The notes under the pieces were generated by a model. That model did no database searches. It had not been told where the DNA came from and saw only the letters and a list, made by a program, of their open reading frames with translations. From Spirochaetaceae bacterium (GTDB lineage: Bacteria; Spirochaetota; Spirochaetia; Treponematales; Rectinemataceae), in NCBI GenBank assembly GCA_025355995.1, contig JANXYQ010000082.1, positions 1 through 36,729 on the forward strand: 36,729 nt of DNA. The letters are read 5' to 3'. A program made the translations under genes and the position numbers. Positions 12,312-21,400 of the stretch are shown here, in pieces. Within the stretch, counting starts at the first letter, position 1. Each line of letters opens with the position of its first letter.

Positions 12312-13114
12312 CGCGGCTCCTTCGTAGGCTCTTCCCCTCGGCGCGCCCGGCCTCGGAGGCCGCCGCCGGCCCGGGTCCCGGCGCCGCCGAGGCGGAGCGG
12401 GACGCCGACAAGAGGGAGATGATCCAGGGCGTCCAGGAACTCGGGGAGACGACCGTCAAGGAAGTCATGGTGCCCCGCATCGACACGGTATTCCTTCCCA
12501 TAGACCTCGGCCGCGACGAGCTCCTCGAGAAGGTCGTCGCCTGCGGGCACTCGCGGATTCCGGTCTATAGCGAAACCATCGACTCCGTCGTGGGCGTCCT
12601 CTACGCGAAGGACCTGCTCCGCGCCCTCGTCAAGGGCGGGGATTTCGCCCTCGCCGACCTGGTGCGCAGGCCCTTCTTCGTGCCCGAGTCCAAGCGCATC
12701 GACTCCCTGCTCAAGGAGTTCCGCCGCAGGAGGGTCCACATCGCCGTCGTGGTCGACGAGTACGGCGGGGTCTCGGGCATAGTCTGCCTCGAGGACATCA
12801 TCGAGGAGATAGTCGGCGAGATCCAGGACGAGTTCGACGAGGAGCGCGAGGACGTCGTGCGCCTCGGCGAGGCCTCCTGGCTCTGCGACGCGCGCGCCGC
12901 CCTCGACGACGTCAACCGCGAGACCGGGCTCTCCCTTCCCGAGGGCGACTTCGACACCCTCGGGGGCTTCGTCTTCGCGCTCTTCGAGAAGATCCCCTCC
13001 CGCTACGAGCGCGCCAGCTCGGGCGATCTCGATTTCACCGTCCAGGACATGGAGGGGCATCGCATAACGTCGGTCAAGATAGCCCGCCGCAGGCCCTCGG
13101 GCGGGGAGGAGTAG
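12308..13114 (+). CDS. CorC/HlyC-type CBS-domain protein
   Basis: This 268-residue soluble protein has a variable Ala/Pro-rich N-terminus (1-35), the VKEVMVPRIDTVFLP motif that opens the paired CBS domains (about 48-170, including VDEYGGVSGIVCLEDIIEEIVGEI-type sequence) and a CorC_HlyC C-terminal domain (about 185-260) with DTLGGFVFALFEKIP. There is no DUF21 transmembrane domain, so it is the short cytosolic form, like E. coli CorC, which has been linked to magnesium/cobalt efflux, and like Treponema/Brachyspira TlyC, once called haemolysin. The haemolysin label should not be taken as a function. The ATG overlaps the ybeY stop (ATGA). The TPR gene follows four bases after its stop. Confidence 0.92.
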   Translation: MTRLLRRLFPSARPASEAAAGPGPGAAEAERDADKREMIQGVQELGETTVKEVMVPRIDTVFLPIDLGRDELLEKVVACGHSRIPVYSETIDSVVGVLYAKDLLRALVKGGDFALADLVRRPFFVPESKRIDSLLKEFRRRRVHIAVVVDEYGGVSGIVCLEDIIEEIVGEIQDEFDEEREDVVRLGEASWLCDARAALDDVNRETGLSLPEGDFDTLGGFVFALFEKIPSRYERASSGDLDFTVQDMEGHRITSVKIARRRPSGGEE

Positions 13115-13118
13115 AGCG

Positions 13119-15221
13119 ATGCCCGCCCAGCCACGCAAAGCCCCGATATCGAGCGGCCCGGCCCTTGCCCTTGCCCTCGCCCTCGCCCTCGGCCCGGCCC
13201 TCGCCCCAGCCGCCTCCCAGGCCGCCGCGCCGGCGAGCCCGGCGGACGCGCGCACGCTCGGCGCTAGCGACGCGCGCACGCTCGTCGCTACGGCCGAGGG
13301 GCTCCGCTTCTCCGAGGACTGGTTCGCCGCGATAGACGACTACCTCGCCGCGATCGCGAAGAATCCCTCCTACGGCGAGGCTTACGCCGGCCTCGCCGAG
13401 TGCTACTACGAGCTCGGCGAATACGACCAGGCCCTCTCCTACGTCGCGAAGGCGGCTCCCTTCCGCAATGGAGACTCGGGGCTGGCGAACCTCGAAGGTT
13501 TCGTGCGGATCGGCCTGGGCGACCTCGCCGGCGCGCGCAAGGCCTTCGCGGGGGTCGCCTCCGCCCTGCCGAACGACCTCGACGCGCGCTTCGGGCTCTC
13601 CCTCCTCGACCTTTCCTCGGGCAAGAAGACCGAGGCGCGCGCGCGGCTCGAGGAGAGCCTGCGGATATCCCCGCAGGACGCGCGCGTCCTCCTGTCGCTC
13701 GCGCTTATCGCCTCGGACCAGGGCAGGGCGGCCGACGCGCAGGCCCTCGTCGAGAAGGCGCTCCGCTACCACGGCAGCGAGCCCAAGACCCAATACGTCG
13801 CCGCCAGCCTCGCGGCGGCAGCGGGCGACCTGGACAGGGCCGCCTTCCACGCCCGCAACGCCCTGGACCTCAAGCCCTCCTATTCCGAGGCCCGGCTCCT
13901 GCTTGGCTCGCTCATGTACGCCTCGAGGTCCTACGACCAGGCCATCGCCCTCATGCGGGAAGCGGTCGCCCGCGACCGCAAGGACGGCATGGCCTGGTAC
14001 ACGCTCGGCCTAGCGCAGGTGGGGGCGGGCAAGCGCTCCGACGCGATCTACAGCCTCAAGACCTCCGTCGCGCTCCGGCCGGACGACGAGATCGCGCGAA
14101 TCGCCCTCGAGCTGGCCGTGGCCGATTCGACGGGAGCGGAGGACGCGTCGCGCGCCCCCTACGCCGATTGGCACGTCTTCCGGGGCAAGGAATTCGAGGA
14201 CCGCAGCTCCTACGACCAGGCCATCTTCGAATACAGGCGGGCGCTCAGGATCTACCCGTATTCGAAGCAGGCGAGGCTGCTCTACGCCGGGATGCTCAAG
14301 GCCAGGGGCTTCCCCGGCAAGTACCTCGCCGAGCTGCAGTTTCTGAAGGGCAACGGCACCGCGGACCAGGCCGTGCTAGACTCGATCGAGACCTACGACT
14401 CCCTGCTCGTGGACGCCCTCGGGAGGAACTGGAAAATCGACGAGGAAGCCCTCCCCAAGCGCCCCTACAAGCTGGCCCTCATGTACATCGCCGCCTCTCC
14501 CGTCGCCATCGGCACCGGGATCCACGCCGCGGGGCAGGAACTCGCCCTCCGCTACCTCGAGGACATACTCGCCTCCTCGGCCCGCGCCTCGATCCTGAAC
14601 GTGCCCGTCAAGGTCTCCTCCTTCGCGGAGGCCTTCAAGACCGCCCGCGAGGCCGACGCCGATTATTTCGCCCTCGTGTCCGTAAAAGAGACCGAGCGCG
14701 ACGTGGAGATAGACGCCGACCTCCGCGTCGCCCGCACGGGCAGCCCCGCCGCCGCCTTCACGTCCTACAGGACCGGCAACGACCGGGTCAAGAACAGCGC
14801 CTCGCGGGCGGCCGACCTCATCCTCGGATCCCTGCAACCCCTGGGCTCCCTGGTCAAGCGCAGCCAGGACCGCATCCTCGTGGATCTCGGCAAGTCCGAC
14901 GGATTGACCAAGGACATGAAGCTCGTCGTCGTGAAGAAGGGGAGCGTGCAGGCCAGGAGCGAGGGCATCGGCATTGCCTACCCCCAGTCGGCGGTCCTGG
15001 GCGAGATCACGCTCGCGGCGGTCGGCGAGGAGGCGAGCGAGGGCACCCTCACGAGCGCCGGCTTCTTCGACACCGTGAACATCGGCGACCGCGTCGTCCT
15101 CGCGCCCCCCGCGTCTACGGCGGGCGCGACCGCGCAGAAGTCGGCGGCGGGGACCAAGCCCCAGGCAGAGCTGCCGAAGGAATGGCCGGGCCTGTTCACT
15201 GCCGTCCGCGCGCTAAGGTAA
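13119..15221 (+). CDS. Exported TPR-repeat protein
   Basis: A GGAGGAG site precedes this ATG by about 8 bases. The 700-residue product begins with a signal peptide whose hydrophobic core is almost pure Ala-Leu repeats, so it is probably periplasmic or membrane-attached. Tandem tetratricopeptide repeats fill about residues 55-345 (for example AYAGLAECYYELGEYDQALSY), with a further pair at about 350-410. The C-terminal 250 residues are not TPR: a region around 455-570 resembles TolB/CsgG-type alpha-beta folds, and 585-680 resembles a small beta-barrel with DRILVDLGKSDGL and VNIGDRVVL, loosely like the FlgT C-terminal domain. These last two assignments are inference. It is the last gene of the phoH-ybeY-corC operon. 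A protein-interaction role in the envelope is likely, and the partner is unknown. Confidence 0.85.
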   Translation: MPAQPRKAPISSGPALALALALALGPALAPAASQAAAPASPADARTLGASDARTLVATAEGLRFSEDWFAAIDDYLAAIAKNPSYGEAYAGLAECYYELGEYDQALSYVAKAAPFRNGDSGLANLEGFVRIGLGDLAGARKAFAGVASALPNDLDARFGLSLLDLSSGKKTEARARLEESLRISPQDARVLLSLALIASDQGRAADAQALVEKALRYHGSEPKTQYVAASLAAAAGDLDRAAFHARNALDLKPSYSEARLLLGSLMYASRSYDQAIALMREAVARDRKDGMAWYTLGLAQVGAGKRSDAIYSLKTSVALRPDDEIARIALELAVADSTGAEDASRAPYADWHVFRGKEFEDRSSYDQAIFEYRRALRIYPYSKQARLLYAGMLKARGFPGKYLAELQFLKGNGTADQAVLDSIETYDSLLVDALGRNWKIDEEALPKRPYKLALMYIAASPVAIGTGIHAAGQELALRYLEDILASSARASILNVPVKVSSFAEAFKTAREADADYFALVSVKETERDVEIDADLRVARTGSPAAAFTSYRTGNDRVKNSASRAADLILGSLQPLGSLVKRSQDRILVDLGKSDGLTKDMKLVVVKKGSVQARSEGIGIAYPQSAVLGEITLAAVGEEASEGTLTSAGFFDTVNIGDRVVLAPPASTAGATAQKSAAGTKPQAELPKEWPGLFTAVRALR
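13161..13190 (+). repeat. Hexanucleotide tandem repeat in the TPR signal peptide
   Basis: Five in-frame units of GCCCTT/GCCCTC encode Ala-Leu pairs in the hydrophobic core of the signal peptide; an imperfect sixth unit follows after GGCCCG. Gain or loss of units would change signal-peptide length without a frameshift. Confidence 0.8.
13245..13284 (+). repeat. 16-bp direct repeat, 24-base period, in the TPR gene
   Basis: GACGCGCGCACGCTCG occurs at 13245-13260 and again at 13269-13284. It encodes DARTLGAS followed by DARTLVAT, an eight-residue duplication just after the signal peptide. Confidence 0.85.
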
Positions 15222-15346
15222 AAGCGCGGACGAGTTCGCGCGCTGCGGTAGCGCCGCCGTAGCGCTGCGAACGCGAAGGCGCGCGAAGGCAGGAGTCTCG
15301 CGCGATTTCCGCATATTCATGCACGCATTTGAATATCCTCGCGATC

Positions 15347-15375
15347 TTGCCGGCCCTCGGCCTTCGGCTTACAAT
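15347..15375 (+). promoter_or_regulatory. Promoter of the first gdhA (TTGCCG-N17-TACAAT)
   Basis: TTGCCG at 15347-15352 and TACAAT at 15370-15375 have 17-base spacing. The predicted start near 15382 leaves a leader of about 13 bases containing AAGGAGA before the ATG at 15395. The rest of 15222-15346 is non-coding with GC-rich short dyads (for example GCGCT-N5-AGCGC near 15239) and no clear terminator. Confidence 0.6.
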
Positions 15376-15394
15376 TAAGGACGAAGGAGAACTC

Positions 15395-16741
15395 ATGAAC
15401 CCCTACATCGAACAAGTCCTCGACGAGCTAAGGGCGCGCTACCCCTGGGAGACCGAATTCCTGCAAGCAGTCGAGGAAGTCCTCGAATCCATATCGCCCC
15501 TCATCGACGCCGAGCCCAAGTACAAGTCCCAGCGCATCCTCGAGCGTATCACGGAGCCCGAGCGGACCGTCATGTTCCGCGTGCCCTGGATGGACGACAA
15601 GGGCACCTTCCGCATCAATCGCGGCTACCGCGTCCAATTCAACTCGGCCATCGGCCCCTATAAGGGCGGCATCCGCTTCCACCCCAAGGTCTCTCTCTCG
15701 ACCCTGAAATTCCTCGGCTTCGAGCAGACCTTCAAGAACTCCCTGACCGGCCTCCCCATGGGCGGCGGCAAGGGCGGGTCCGACTTCGATCCCAACGGCA
15801 AGAGCGAGAACGAGATCATGCGCTTCTGCCAGAGCTTCATGTCCGAGCTATTCCGCCACGTCGGCGCGGACACCGACGTGCCCGCCGGCGACATCGGCGT
15901 GGGCGGCCGCGAGGTCGGCTACATGTTCGGGCAGTACAAGCGCCTCGCGAACGAGTGGAACGGCGTGCTCACGGGCAAGGGCCTGGGCTTCGGCGGCTCC
16001 CTCGTCAGGCCCGAGGCCACCGGCTTCGGCGCCATCTACTTCGCCCAGGAGATGCTCGCCGAGAAGGGCGGCAGCCTGGCCGGCAAGACCATCTCCGTCT
16101 CGGGCTTCGGCAACGTGGCCTGGGGCGCCTGCATCAAGGGCAGCCAGCTGGGCGCCAAGGTCGTCACGATCTCCGGGCCGGACGGCTATGTCTACGATCC
16201 CGACGGCATCGGCACGCAGGAGAAGTGGGACTATTTGACGCAGATGCTCGTCATAGACCGCGAGAAGGTCGAGACCTACGTCCGCAAGTTCCCCAACGCC
16301 AAGTTCTTCGCCGGCAAGAAGCCCTGGGAGCAGAAGGTCGACATCGCGATGCCCTGCGCCATCCAGAACGAGCTGAACGGGGACGACGCGCGTACGCTCA
16401 TCGGGAACGGGGTGAGCTCCGTGGTCGAGACCTCGAACATGGGCTGCACCGCCGAGGCCTGGAAGCTCTTCGTCGAGAAGAAGATTCCCTTCGCCCCGGG
16501 CAAAGCGGCCAACGCCGGCGGAGTCGCGACCTCGGGGCTCGAGATGAGCCAGAATTCGATGCGCCTGCTCTGGAGCGCCGAGGAAGTGGACCGCCGCCTC
16601 CACGAGATAATGCGCAACATCCACAGGGCCTGCGTCGAGAACGCCAAGAAATACGGCTTCGAGGGCAATTACGTCGTCGGCGCAAACATTGCGGGCTTCA
16701 GGAAGGTGGCCGACGCGATGATCGACCAGGGCCTGGTGTAG
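15395..16741 (+). CDS. gdhA: Glutamate dehydrogenase, NAD-type signature
   Basis: This 448-residue hexameric-type glutamate dehydrogenase interconverts glutamate and 2-oxoglutarate plus ammonia in the cytosol. Substrate-site motifs are intact: [27 protein letters not shown] with its catalytic lysine, and [17 protein letters not shown]. The nucleotide-binding fold reads GFGNVAWG, and the end of its second beta strand reads SGPDGYVYDPDGI, matching what I recall of the NAD-dependent clostridial enzyme rather than the SDSxG of NADP enzymes; NAD use is therefore inferred. SNMGCTAEA replaces the common ANMPTT. The start is the ATG at 15395 with AAGGAGA upstream; the open frame extends to 15329, but that extension has no homology. 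It has its own promoter and is separate from the TPR operon. A degradative role (glutamate to 2-oxoglutarate) would fit NAD use. Confidence 0.95.
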   Translation: MNPYIEQVLDELRARYPWETEFLQAVEEVLESISPLIDAEPKYKSQRILERITEPERTVMFRVPWMDDKGTFRINRGYRVQFNSAIGPYKGGIRFHPKVSLSTLKFLGFEQTFKNSLTGLPMGGGKGGSDFDPNGKSENEIMRFCQSFMSELFRHVGADTDVPAGDIGVGGREVGYMFGQYKRLANEWNGVLTGKGLGFGGSLVRPEATGFGAIYFAQEMLAEKGGSLAGKTISVSGFGNVAWGACIKGSQLGAKVVTISGPDGYVYDPDGIGTQEKWDYLTQMLVIDREKVETYVRKFPNAKFFAGKKPWEQKVDIAMPCAIQNELNGDDARTLIGNGVSSVVETSNMGCTAEAWKLFVEKKIPFAPGKAANAGGVATSGLEMSQNSMRLLWSAEEVDRRLHEIMRNIHRACVENAKKYGFEGNYVVGANIAGFRKVADAMIDQGLV

Positions 16742-16760
16742 CTCCCGATACTCGGGGCTA
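16739..16760 (+). terminator. Possible hairpin at the end of the first gdhA
   Basis: TAGCTCCCGA-TAC-TCGGGGCTA forms a stem with one bulged base starting at the stop codon. There is no T-run after it, so it is only a weak terminator candidate. Confidence 0.3.
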
Positions 16761-16829
16761 GGGCCCTGCTCCGTCGCCCAGCCGATGGGGGAGGGAGGGT
16801 CCTGCCCCGCGCGCCCGCCCCATAGATGC

Positions 16830-16865
16830 TTGCCCGATTATTATATGCAACTAATTATATATACT
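16830..16865 (+). promoter_or_regulatory. AT-rich promoter region of the acyl-CoA dehydrogenase
   Basis: TTGCCC at 16830-16835 is followed after 16 bases by TAATTA (16852-16857); an alternative -10, TATACT, lies at 16860-16865. The block 16836-16881 is strikingly AT-rich for this genome. With TAATTA as -10, the GTG at 16867 is 9 bases downstream, so the mRNA would be nearly leaderless; with TATACT the ATG at 16882 fits better. Confidence 0.4.
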
Positions 16866-16866
16866 A

Positions 16867-18375
16867 GTGTCTTTATCTGCTATGACGACCACCGCAGCCA
16901 TCGCCGGAGGCAAGATCGCCTTCGCGGCTCTGATTTCTTCGCTATCTGATAAGCTCGGCGAGAGCCTCCGCCCCGGCGGCGAGGCCGATGCTCGGGCCTT
17001 CGACGCGCTTCGCTCGACGCGCGCTCTCTCCTGCTTCATTCCCGCGGCCTACGGGGGGCGGGGCGAAGCCCAGAGGGAAATCCTCTCCCTCCTCGAGGCC
17101 GTTTCCTACTTGTCCCTGCCCCTTGGGCTGACGGTCGGGATAAACGGCGGCCTCTTCCTCCAGCCCCTGTCCAAATACGGCGGCGAAGCCGTCAAGGAGC
17201 TGGCCTTCTCCCGTTTCCTCGACGAGGGCGCCCTGGGGGGGCTCATGCTCACGGAGCCCGATTACGGCACCGACGTCCTGTCCATGCGCAGTTCCTTCGA
17301 GCGGAGCGGCGAGGAGTACGCGATCCGAGGCGCCAAGCACTGGGCCGGCCTCTCGGGACTGGCCGATTTCTGGATCGTCACCGCGAGGGAGAGGGGGAGG
17401 GAGGGGGCGCTCAAGCGGGATATCGACTTCTTCGTCTGCGATTCCCGGGAAGCCGCGCAGGAGATCCGGGTCCAGGAATACTACCCCAACCTTGGACTTC
17501 GCCCCATTCCCTACGCCCTCAATAAAGTCGACGTCCGCGTCCCGCTCGGACAAAGGCTGGAGAGGCCGGGCAGCGGCGTTAGGCTGCTCATGGATACGCT
17601 TCACCGCAGCAGGATGAGCTTCGGCGGCATGGCCGTGGGCTTCATCCGCAGACTCCTGGACGAGGGGATCGGCCGCTGCAGGGAGAGGAGGGTGGGGGGC
17701 AAGAGCCTCATCGCCTACGACCAGGTCGAGGGTCGGCTGGCCGAGATCCAGGCCGCCCATACGATCAGCGCCGCGTTCTGCAGCTACTCAGCGGCCAATT
17801 CGACCGTCGCCCGGGATCTCTCGGGCGAGGGGCTGGCCGCGAATATCCACAAATCGGTCCTGAGCGACCTCATGCAGGAGTCCTCCCAGTCCCTCCTCCA
17901 GCTGTCCGGGGCCCAGGGATACCGCGCGGACCGCCTGGCGGGGAGGGCGACAGTCGACTCCAGGCCCTTCCAGATCTTCGAGGGCTCGAACGACGTCCTG
18001 TACGACCAGATCGCCTCGACCTTCGTGAAATCCATGGCGGAGCTCAAGGAGGAGAGGCTCCCTGTCTTCCTCGGGCTCCACGCCCTGACCGCCCGCGCCG
18101 CCGGCCGCTTCGCCGCCGTCCTCGATTTCCGCGTCTCCGGGGACCTGCCCCAGCGGAGGATGGTGACCCTGGGCAGGATATTCGCGGGCGTCGCCTCGGC
18201 GGACATGCTGCTGGGCCTGGGCTCCTCCGGCTTCGCGCCGCGGCTCGTCGCAAACGCGATCGAGTTCCTTCGCGCGAAGGTCGCCGGCCTGGCCGCCGGC
18301 CTCGCGGGATCCGGGAGCGCCCGCCTCGTCCAGGACTACGCGGCCGGGCCCGACTGGCAGGCCTGCTCGCGCTGA
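16867..18375 (+). CDS. Acyl-CoA dehydrogenase family flavoprotein
   Basis: This protein of about 502 residues has the three-part acyl-CoA dehydrogenase fold: an N-terminal helical domain with FIPAAYGGRGE (about 58-68), a middle beta domain with LMLTEPDYGTDV (about 120-131) and KHWAGLSGLADFWIV, which form the FAD/substrate site, and a C-terminal helical domain with RMSFGGMAVGF and QLSGAQGYR. The catalytic-base region IFEGSNDVLYDQIA (about residue 371) keeps the glutamate expected in EGT-type motifs, so the enzyme is probably active. These enzymes oxidise acyl-CoA thioesters at the alpha-beta bond and pass electrons to ETF. No CoA-pathway gene is adjacent, so the substrate cannot be inferred. 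The start is uncertain: GTG 16867 or ATG 16882, neither with a Shine-Dalgarno sequence. It sits between gdhA and the receiver-PPDK gene. Confidence 0.88.
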   Translation: MSLSAMTTTAAIAGGKIAFAALISSLSDKLGESLRPGGEADARAFDALRSTRALSCFIPAAYGGRGEAQREILSLLEAVSYLSLPLGLTVGINGGLFLQPLSKYGGEAVKELAFSRFLDEGALGGLMLTEPDYGTDVLSMRSSFERSGEEYAIRGAKHWAGLSGLADFWIVTARERGREGALKRDIDFFVCDSREAAQEIRVQEYYPNLGLRPIPYALNKVDVRVPLGQRLERPGSGVRLLMDTLHRSRMSFGGMAVGFIRRLLDEGIGRCRERRVGGKSLIAYDQVEGRLAEIQAAHTISAAFCSYSAANSTVARDLSGEGLAANIHKSVLSDLMQESSQSLLQLSGAQGYRADRLAGRATVDSRPFQIFEGSNDVLYDQIASTFVKSMAELKEERLPVFLGLHALTARAAGRFAAVLDFRVSGDLPQRRMVTLGRIFAGVASADMLLGLGSSGFAPRLVANAIEFLRAKVAGLAAGLAGSGSARLVQDYAAGPDWQACSR

Positions 18376-18380
18376 CCTTG

Positions 18381-18409
18381 TTGCGATCCACGCGGCCATC
18401 GTCCATAAT
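18381..18409 (+). promoter_or_regulatory. Promoter of the first receiver-PPDK gene (TTGCGA-N17-CATAAT)
   Basis: TTGCGA at 18381-18386 and CATAAT at 18404-18409 have ideal 17-base spacing. Only six bases separate the -10 from the ATG at 18416, so transcription should begin at or next to the start codon, giving a leaderless mRNA. No Shine-Dalgarno sequence is present. Confidence 0.6.
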
Positions 18410-18415
18410 CATCGC

Positions 18416-21400
18416 ATGTACTTCAACGACCTGGTCGAGGCCTACGACGAGTCCCGCGTGGAGCGCAACGCCTTCCACGACCTCATGCGCTACAGGGTCC
18501 GCGAGGTCCTCCTCGTCGCCAGCCTCTACGAGTCCTTCGTCGTCGAGTCCGACGGCGTGCTCACGGAGCAGATCTACGGGGAGTACTTCAAGCTCCACCT
18601 CAATACCGTCCCGCGCATAACCTGCGCCTATACGGCCGAGTCGGCCCTCGAGATGTTCCGGGAGGGCCGCTTCGACCTGGTGGTCCTGATAGCCGGCCTC
18701 GATTTCGACGTGCCCCTGGGCCTGGCGCGCTCCATGAAAGACGAGTGGCCGGGCGTGCCCATTCTCCTCATGGTCACGAACAACACGAGCCTCGCCGTAT
18801 TGGAGGGCTCGACCGGCGAGCGCGGCTCGCCGAGGCCCGGCCTGGATGCGGTGGACAGGGTCTTCGTGTGGAACGGCTACTCGAAGCTCTTCATCGGGAT
18901 GCTCAAGCAGGTCGAGGACCTGCGCAACGTCGACGCCGACACGCGGACGGGCCTCGTGCGCGTGATCCTCCTCATCGAGGACTCGGTCCGCTACTACTCG
19001 CGCTACCTGCCCCTCCTCTTCCAGGTCGTGCAGCGCCAGGCCCAGGCCCTCATCGAGGCCGAGAAGGGCGTCGAGACCCACAAGCTCCTCCGGGCGCGGG
19101 CGAGGCCCAAGATCCTCCTCGCCTCGAGCTACGAGGAGGCGATAGCCCTCTTCGAGCGCTACGAGCCCTACATTCTCACCGTGATCTCTGACGTCCGCTT
19201 CCCGAAGGCGGGGAAGCAGGACCCCGAGGCGGGCTTCGACTTCATGCGCATGGCCAAGGAGCGGATCTCCGACCTCCCGATCATGATCCAGTCGAGCGAG
19301 GAAGGCGTGCGCGAGCGGGCCTTCTCGATGGGCGCGGCCTTCGCCGACAAGAGCTCCGAGTCCCTCGAGCACGAGCTCGCGAGCTTCCTGCACGACAGCC
19401 TGGGCTTCGGGCCCTTCATGTTCCGGATGCCCGACGGGGCCCCCGTGGCCGAGGCCGGCGACATCGACGAGTTCATGAGCCTGCTCGAGGAAGTGCCCGA
19501 GGAGTGTCTCGTCTACCACGCCGGCCGCAACGACTTCTCCACCTGGCTCACCGCCCGCGGGGAGATACGCTTCGCCAGCAAGCTCAAGCCCTACAAACTC
19601 GGCGATTTCGGGACCACGGGCGCGATGCGCGACTTCATCGTCACCATGCTTCGCGAGGCGCGGAAGGCCAGGTCCCGGGGCGCCATCCCCTACTACGAGG
19701 CCGCGTCCTGCCGCGACGAGAATTGCCTCTCCAGGCTCGGCGACGGCTCCGTCGGGGGCAAGGGCCGCGGCCTCGTCTTCATCAAGAGCCTCCTCGACAA
19801 CGTGAGCTTCCCCCGCTATATCAAGGGGATCGACGTCAAGATCCCGCGCACCGCCTTCATCGGGATCGACGAGTTCGAGCTCTTCCTCGAGTCCAACGGC
19901 ATGTGGTCCTATGCCTTCTACGAGTCGGCGGGGGAGCACAAGGACTCGGAGCTCCGCGAGCGCTTCCTCCGCACGCGGCTCTCCGCCACCCTCGAGGAGA
20001 GGCTCGGGCGATTCGCCGCGGAGACCGATCGCCCCCTGGCCGTGCGCTCCTCGGGCCTCTTCGAGGACATGCTCCAGGTCCCCTTCTCCGGCATCTACGA
20101 GACCTACATCATCCCCAACTCCCATCCCGACGGCTCCTTCCGGGGAGCCCAGCTCTGCCAGGCCGTGAAGCTCATCTACGCCAGCCTCTTCTCGCAGAAG
20201 ACCCGCGCCTATTTCGAGATGGCGGGTTATGCCCTCGAGGAGGAGAGGATGGGCGTGGTGGTCCAGGAGCTCGTCGGCTCGCGGCGGGGGCGCTGGTACT
20301 ACCCCCACGTCTCGGGCACGGCGCAGTCCTACAATTACTACCCCGTGTCCTACCTGAAGCCCGAGGACGGCCTCTGCATCTCCGCCCTCGGCCTCGGCTC
20401 CTACGTCGTGGGCGGCGGCCCCGCCCACCGCTTCTGTCCCAAGTACCCCAAGCTCGACGTCATCGCCCCCGAGCGCGTCCTCGACTCCTCGCAGCGGGTC
20501 TTCCGCGCCCTCGACATGGAGGACGCGGAGCCCGACATACTCCTCGGCGACGAGGCGGCCCTGCGCGAGATCGACATAGCCGAGGCCGAGGCGGACCCGC
20601 GCTTCGCCCTCCTCGCCTCGACCTGGGACGCCGAGAACGACAGGCTCTCCGCCGGCGTCGGGGCCAGGGGCGCGAGGATCGTCGACCTCGCGAACATCCT
20701 CAAGCACGACGCCCTCCCCTTTGCCGAGGCCATCGACATGGTCCTGGACATGGGCTCCCGCTCGATGGGTACGCCAGTCGAGATCGAGTACGCGCTCAAC
20801 CTCGACGAGCCGGGCGGAGCGCCCGCACTCTATCTCCTCCAGCTCAAGCCCCTCATCCGCAGCGAGGGCAAGGGCGTAGTCGAGCTCGAGGGCGTCTCGC
20901 GCGACGATTGCTTCATCTACTCGGACCGCAGCATGGGCAACGGCCGCGACGCGGGCATCGAGGACGTGGTATGGGTGGACCCGCGGAAATTCGACCGCAA
21001 GGAGACGCTCGCGATAGCCGCCGAGATCGAGGGGCTCGACAGGGAGATGCGCGCCCTCGGGCGCCGCTACGTCCTCGTCGGCCCCGGCCGCTGGGGCACC
21101 CGCGACCGCTGGCTCGGCGTGCCAGTGGCCTTCACTCAAATCTCGATGGCCCGCGTCATCGTCGAGGCGGACCTCCCCGACTTCAAGGTCGAGTCCTCGC
21201 TCGGGTCCCATTTCTTCCACAACGTGACGAGCATGAACATCGGCTACTTCACCGTGCCCTGGAACGGCGCCGGCAAGGTCGACTGGGACTGGCTCTATTC
21301 ATTCGCGCCCGAGCGGACCACGCCGCATTGCGCGAGGACCCGCCTCCCCGGTGGGCTCGAGATCCTGATGGACGGGAGGAAGAGCCTCGCCGCCATACGG

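Noticed and set aside
12308-13114. Haemolysin annotation for the CorC-like protein
   Set aside because: The TlyC/haemolysin name is historical; the sequence shows only CBS and CorC_HlyC domains.
13400-15262. 620-codon plus-strand frame inside the TPR gene
   Set aside because: Arg/Pro/Gly-rich composition is typical of a shifted frame of a GC-rich gene.
16755-16800. Possible G-quadruplex of G-runs after the first gdhA
   Set aside because: The four G-runs need a loop longer than 20 bases, so a stable quadruplex is unlikely.
18044-21220. 1058-codon open frame antisense to the receiver-PPDK gene
   Set aside because: It is Glu/Val/Asp/Ala-rich with no motifs and is the mirror of a well-supported gene.
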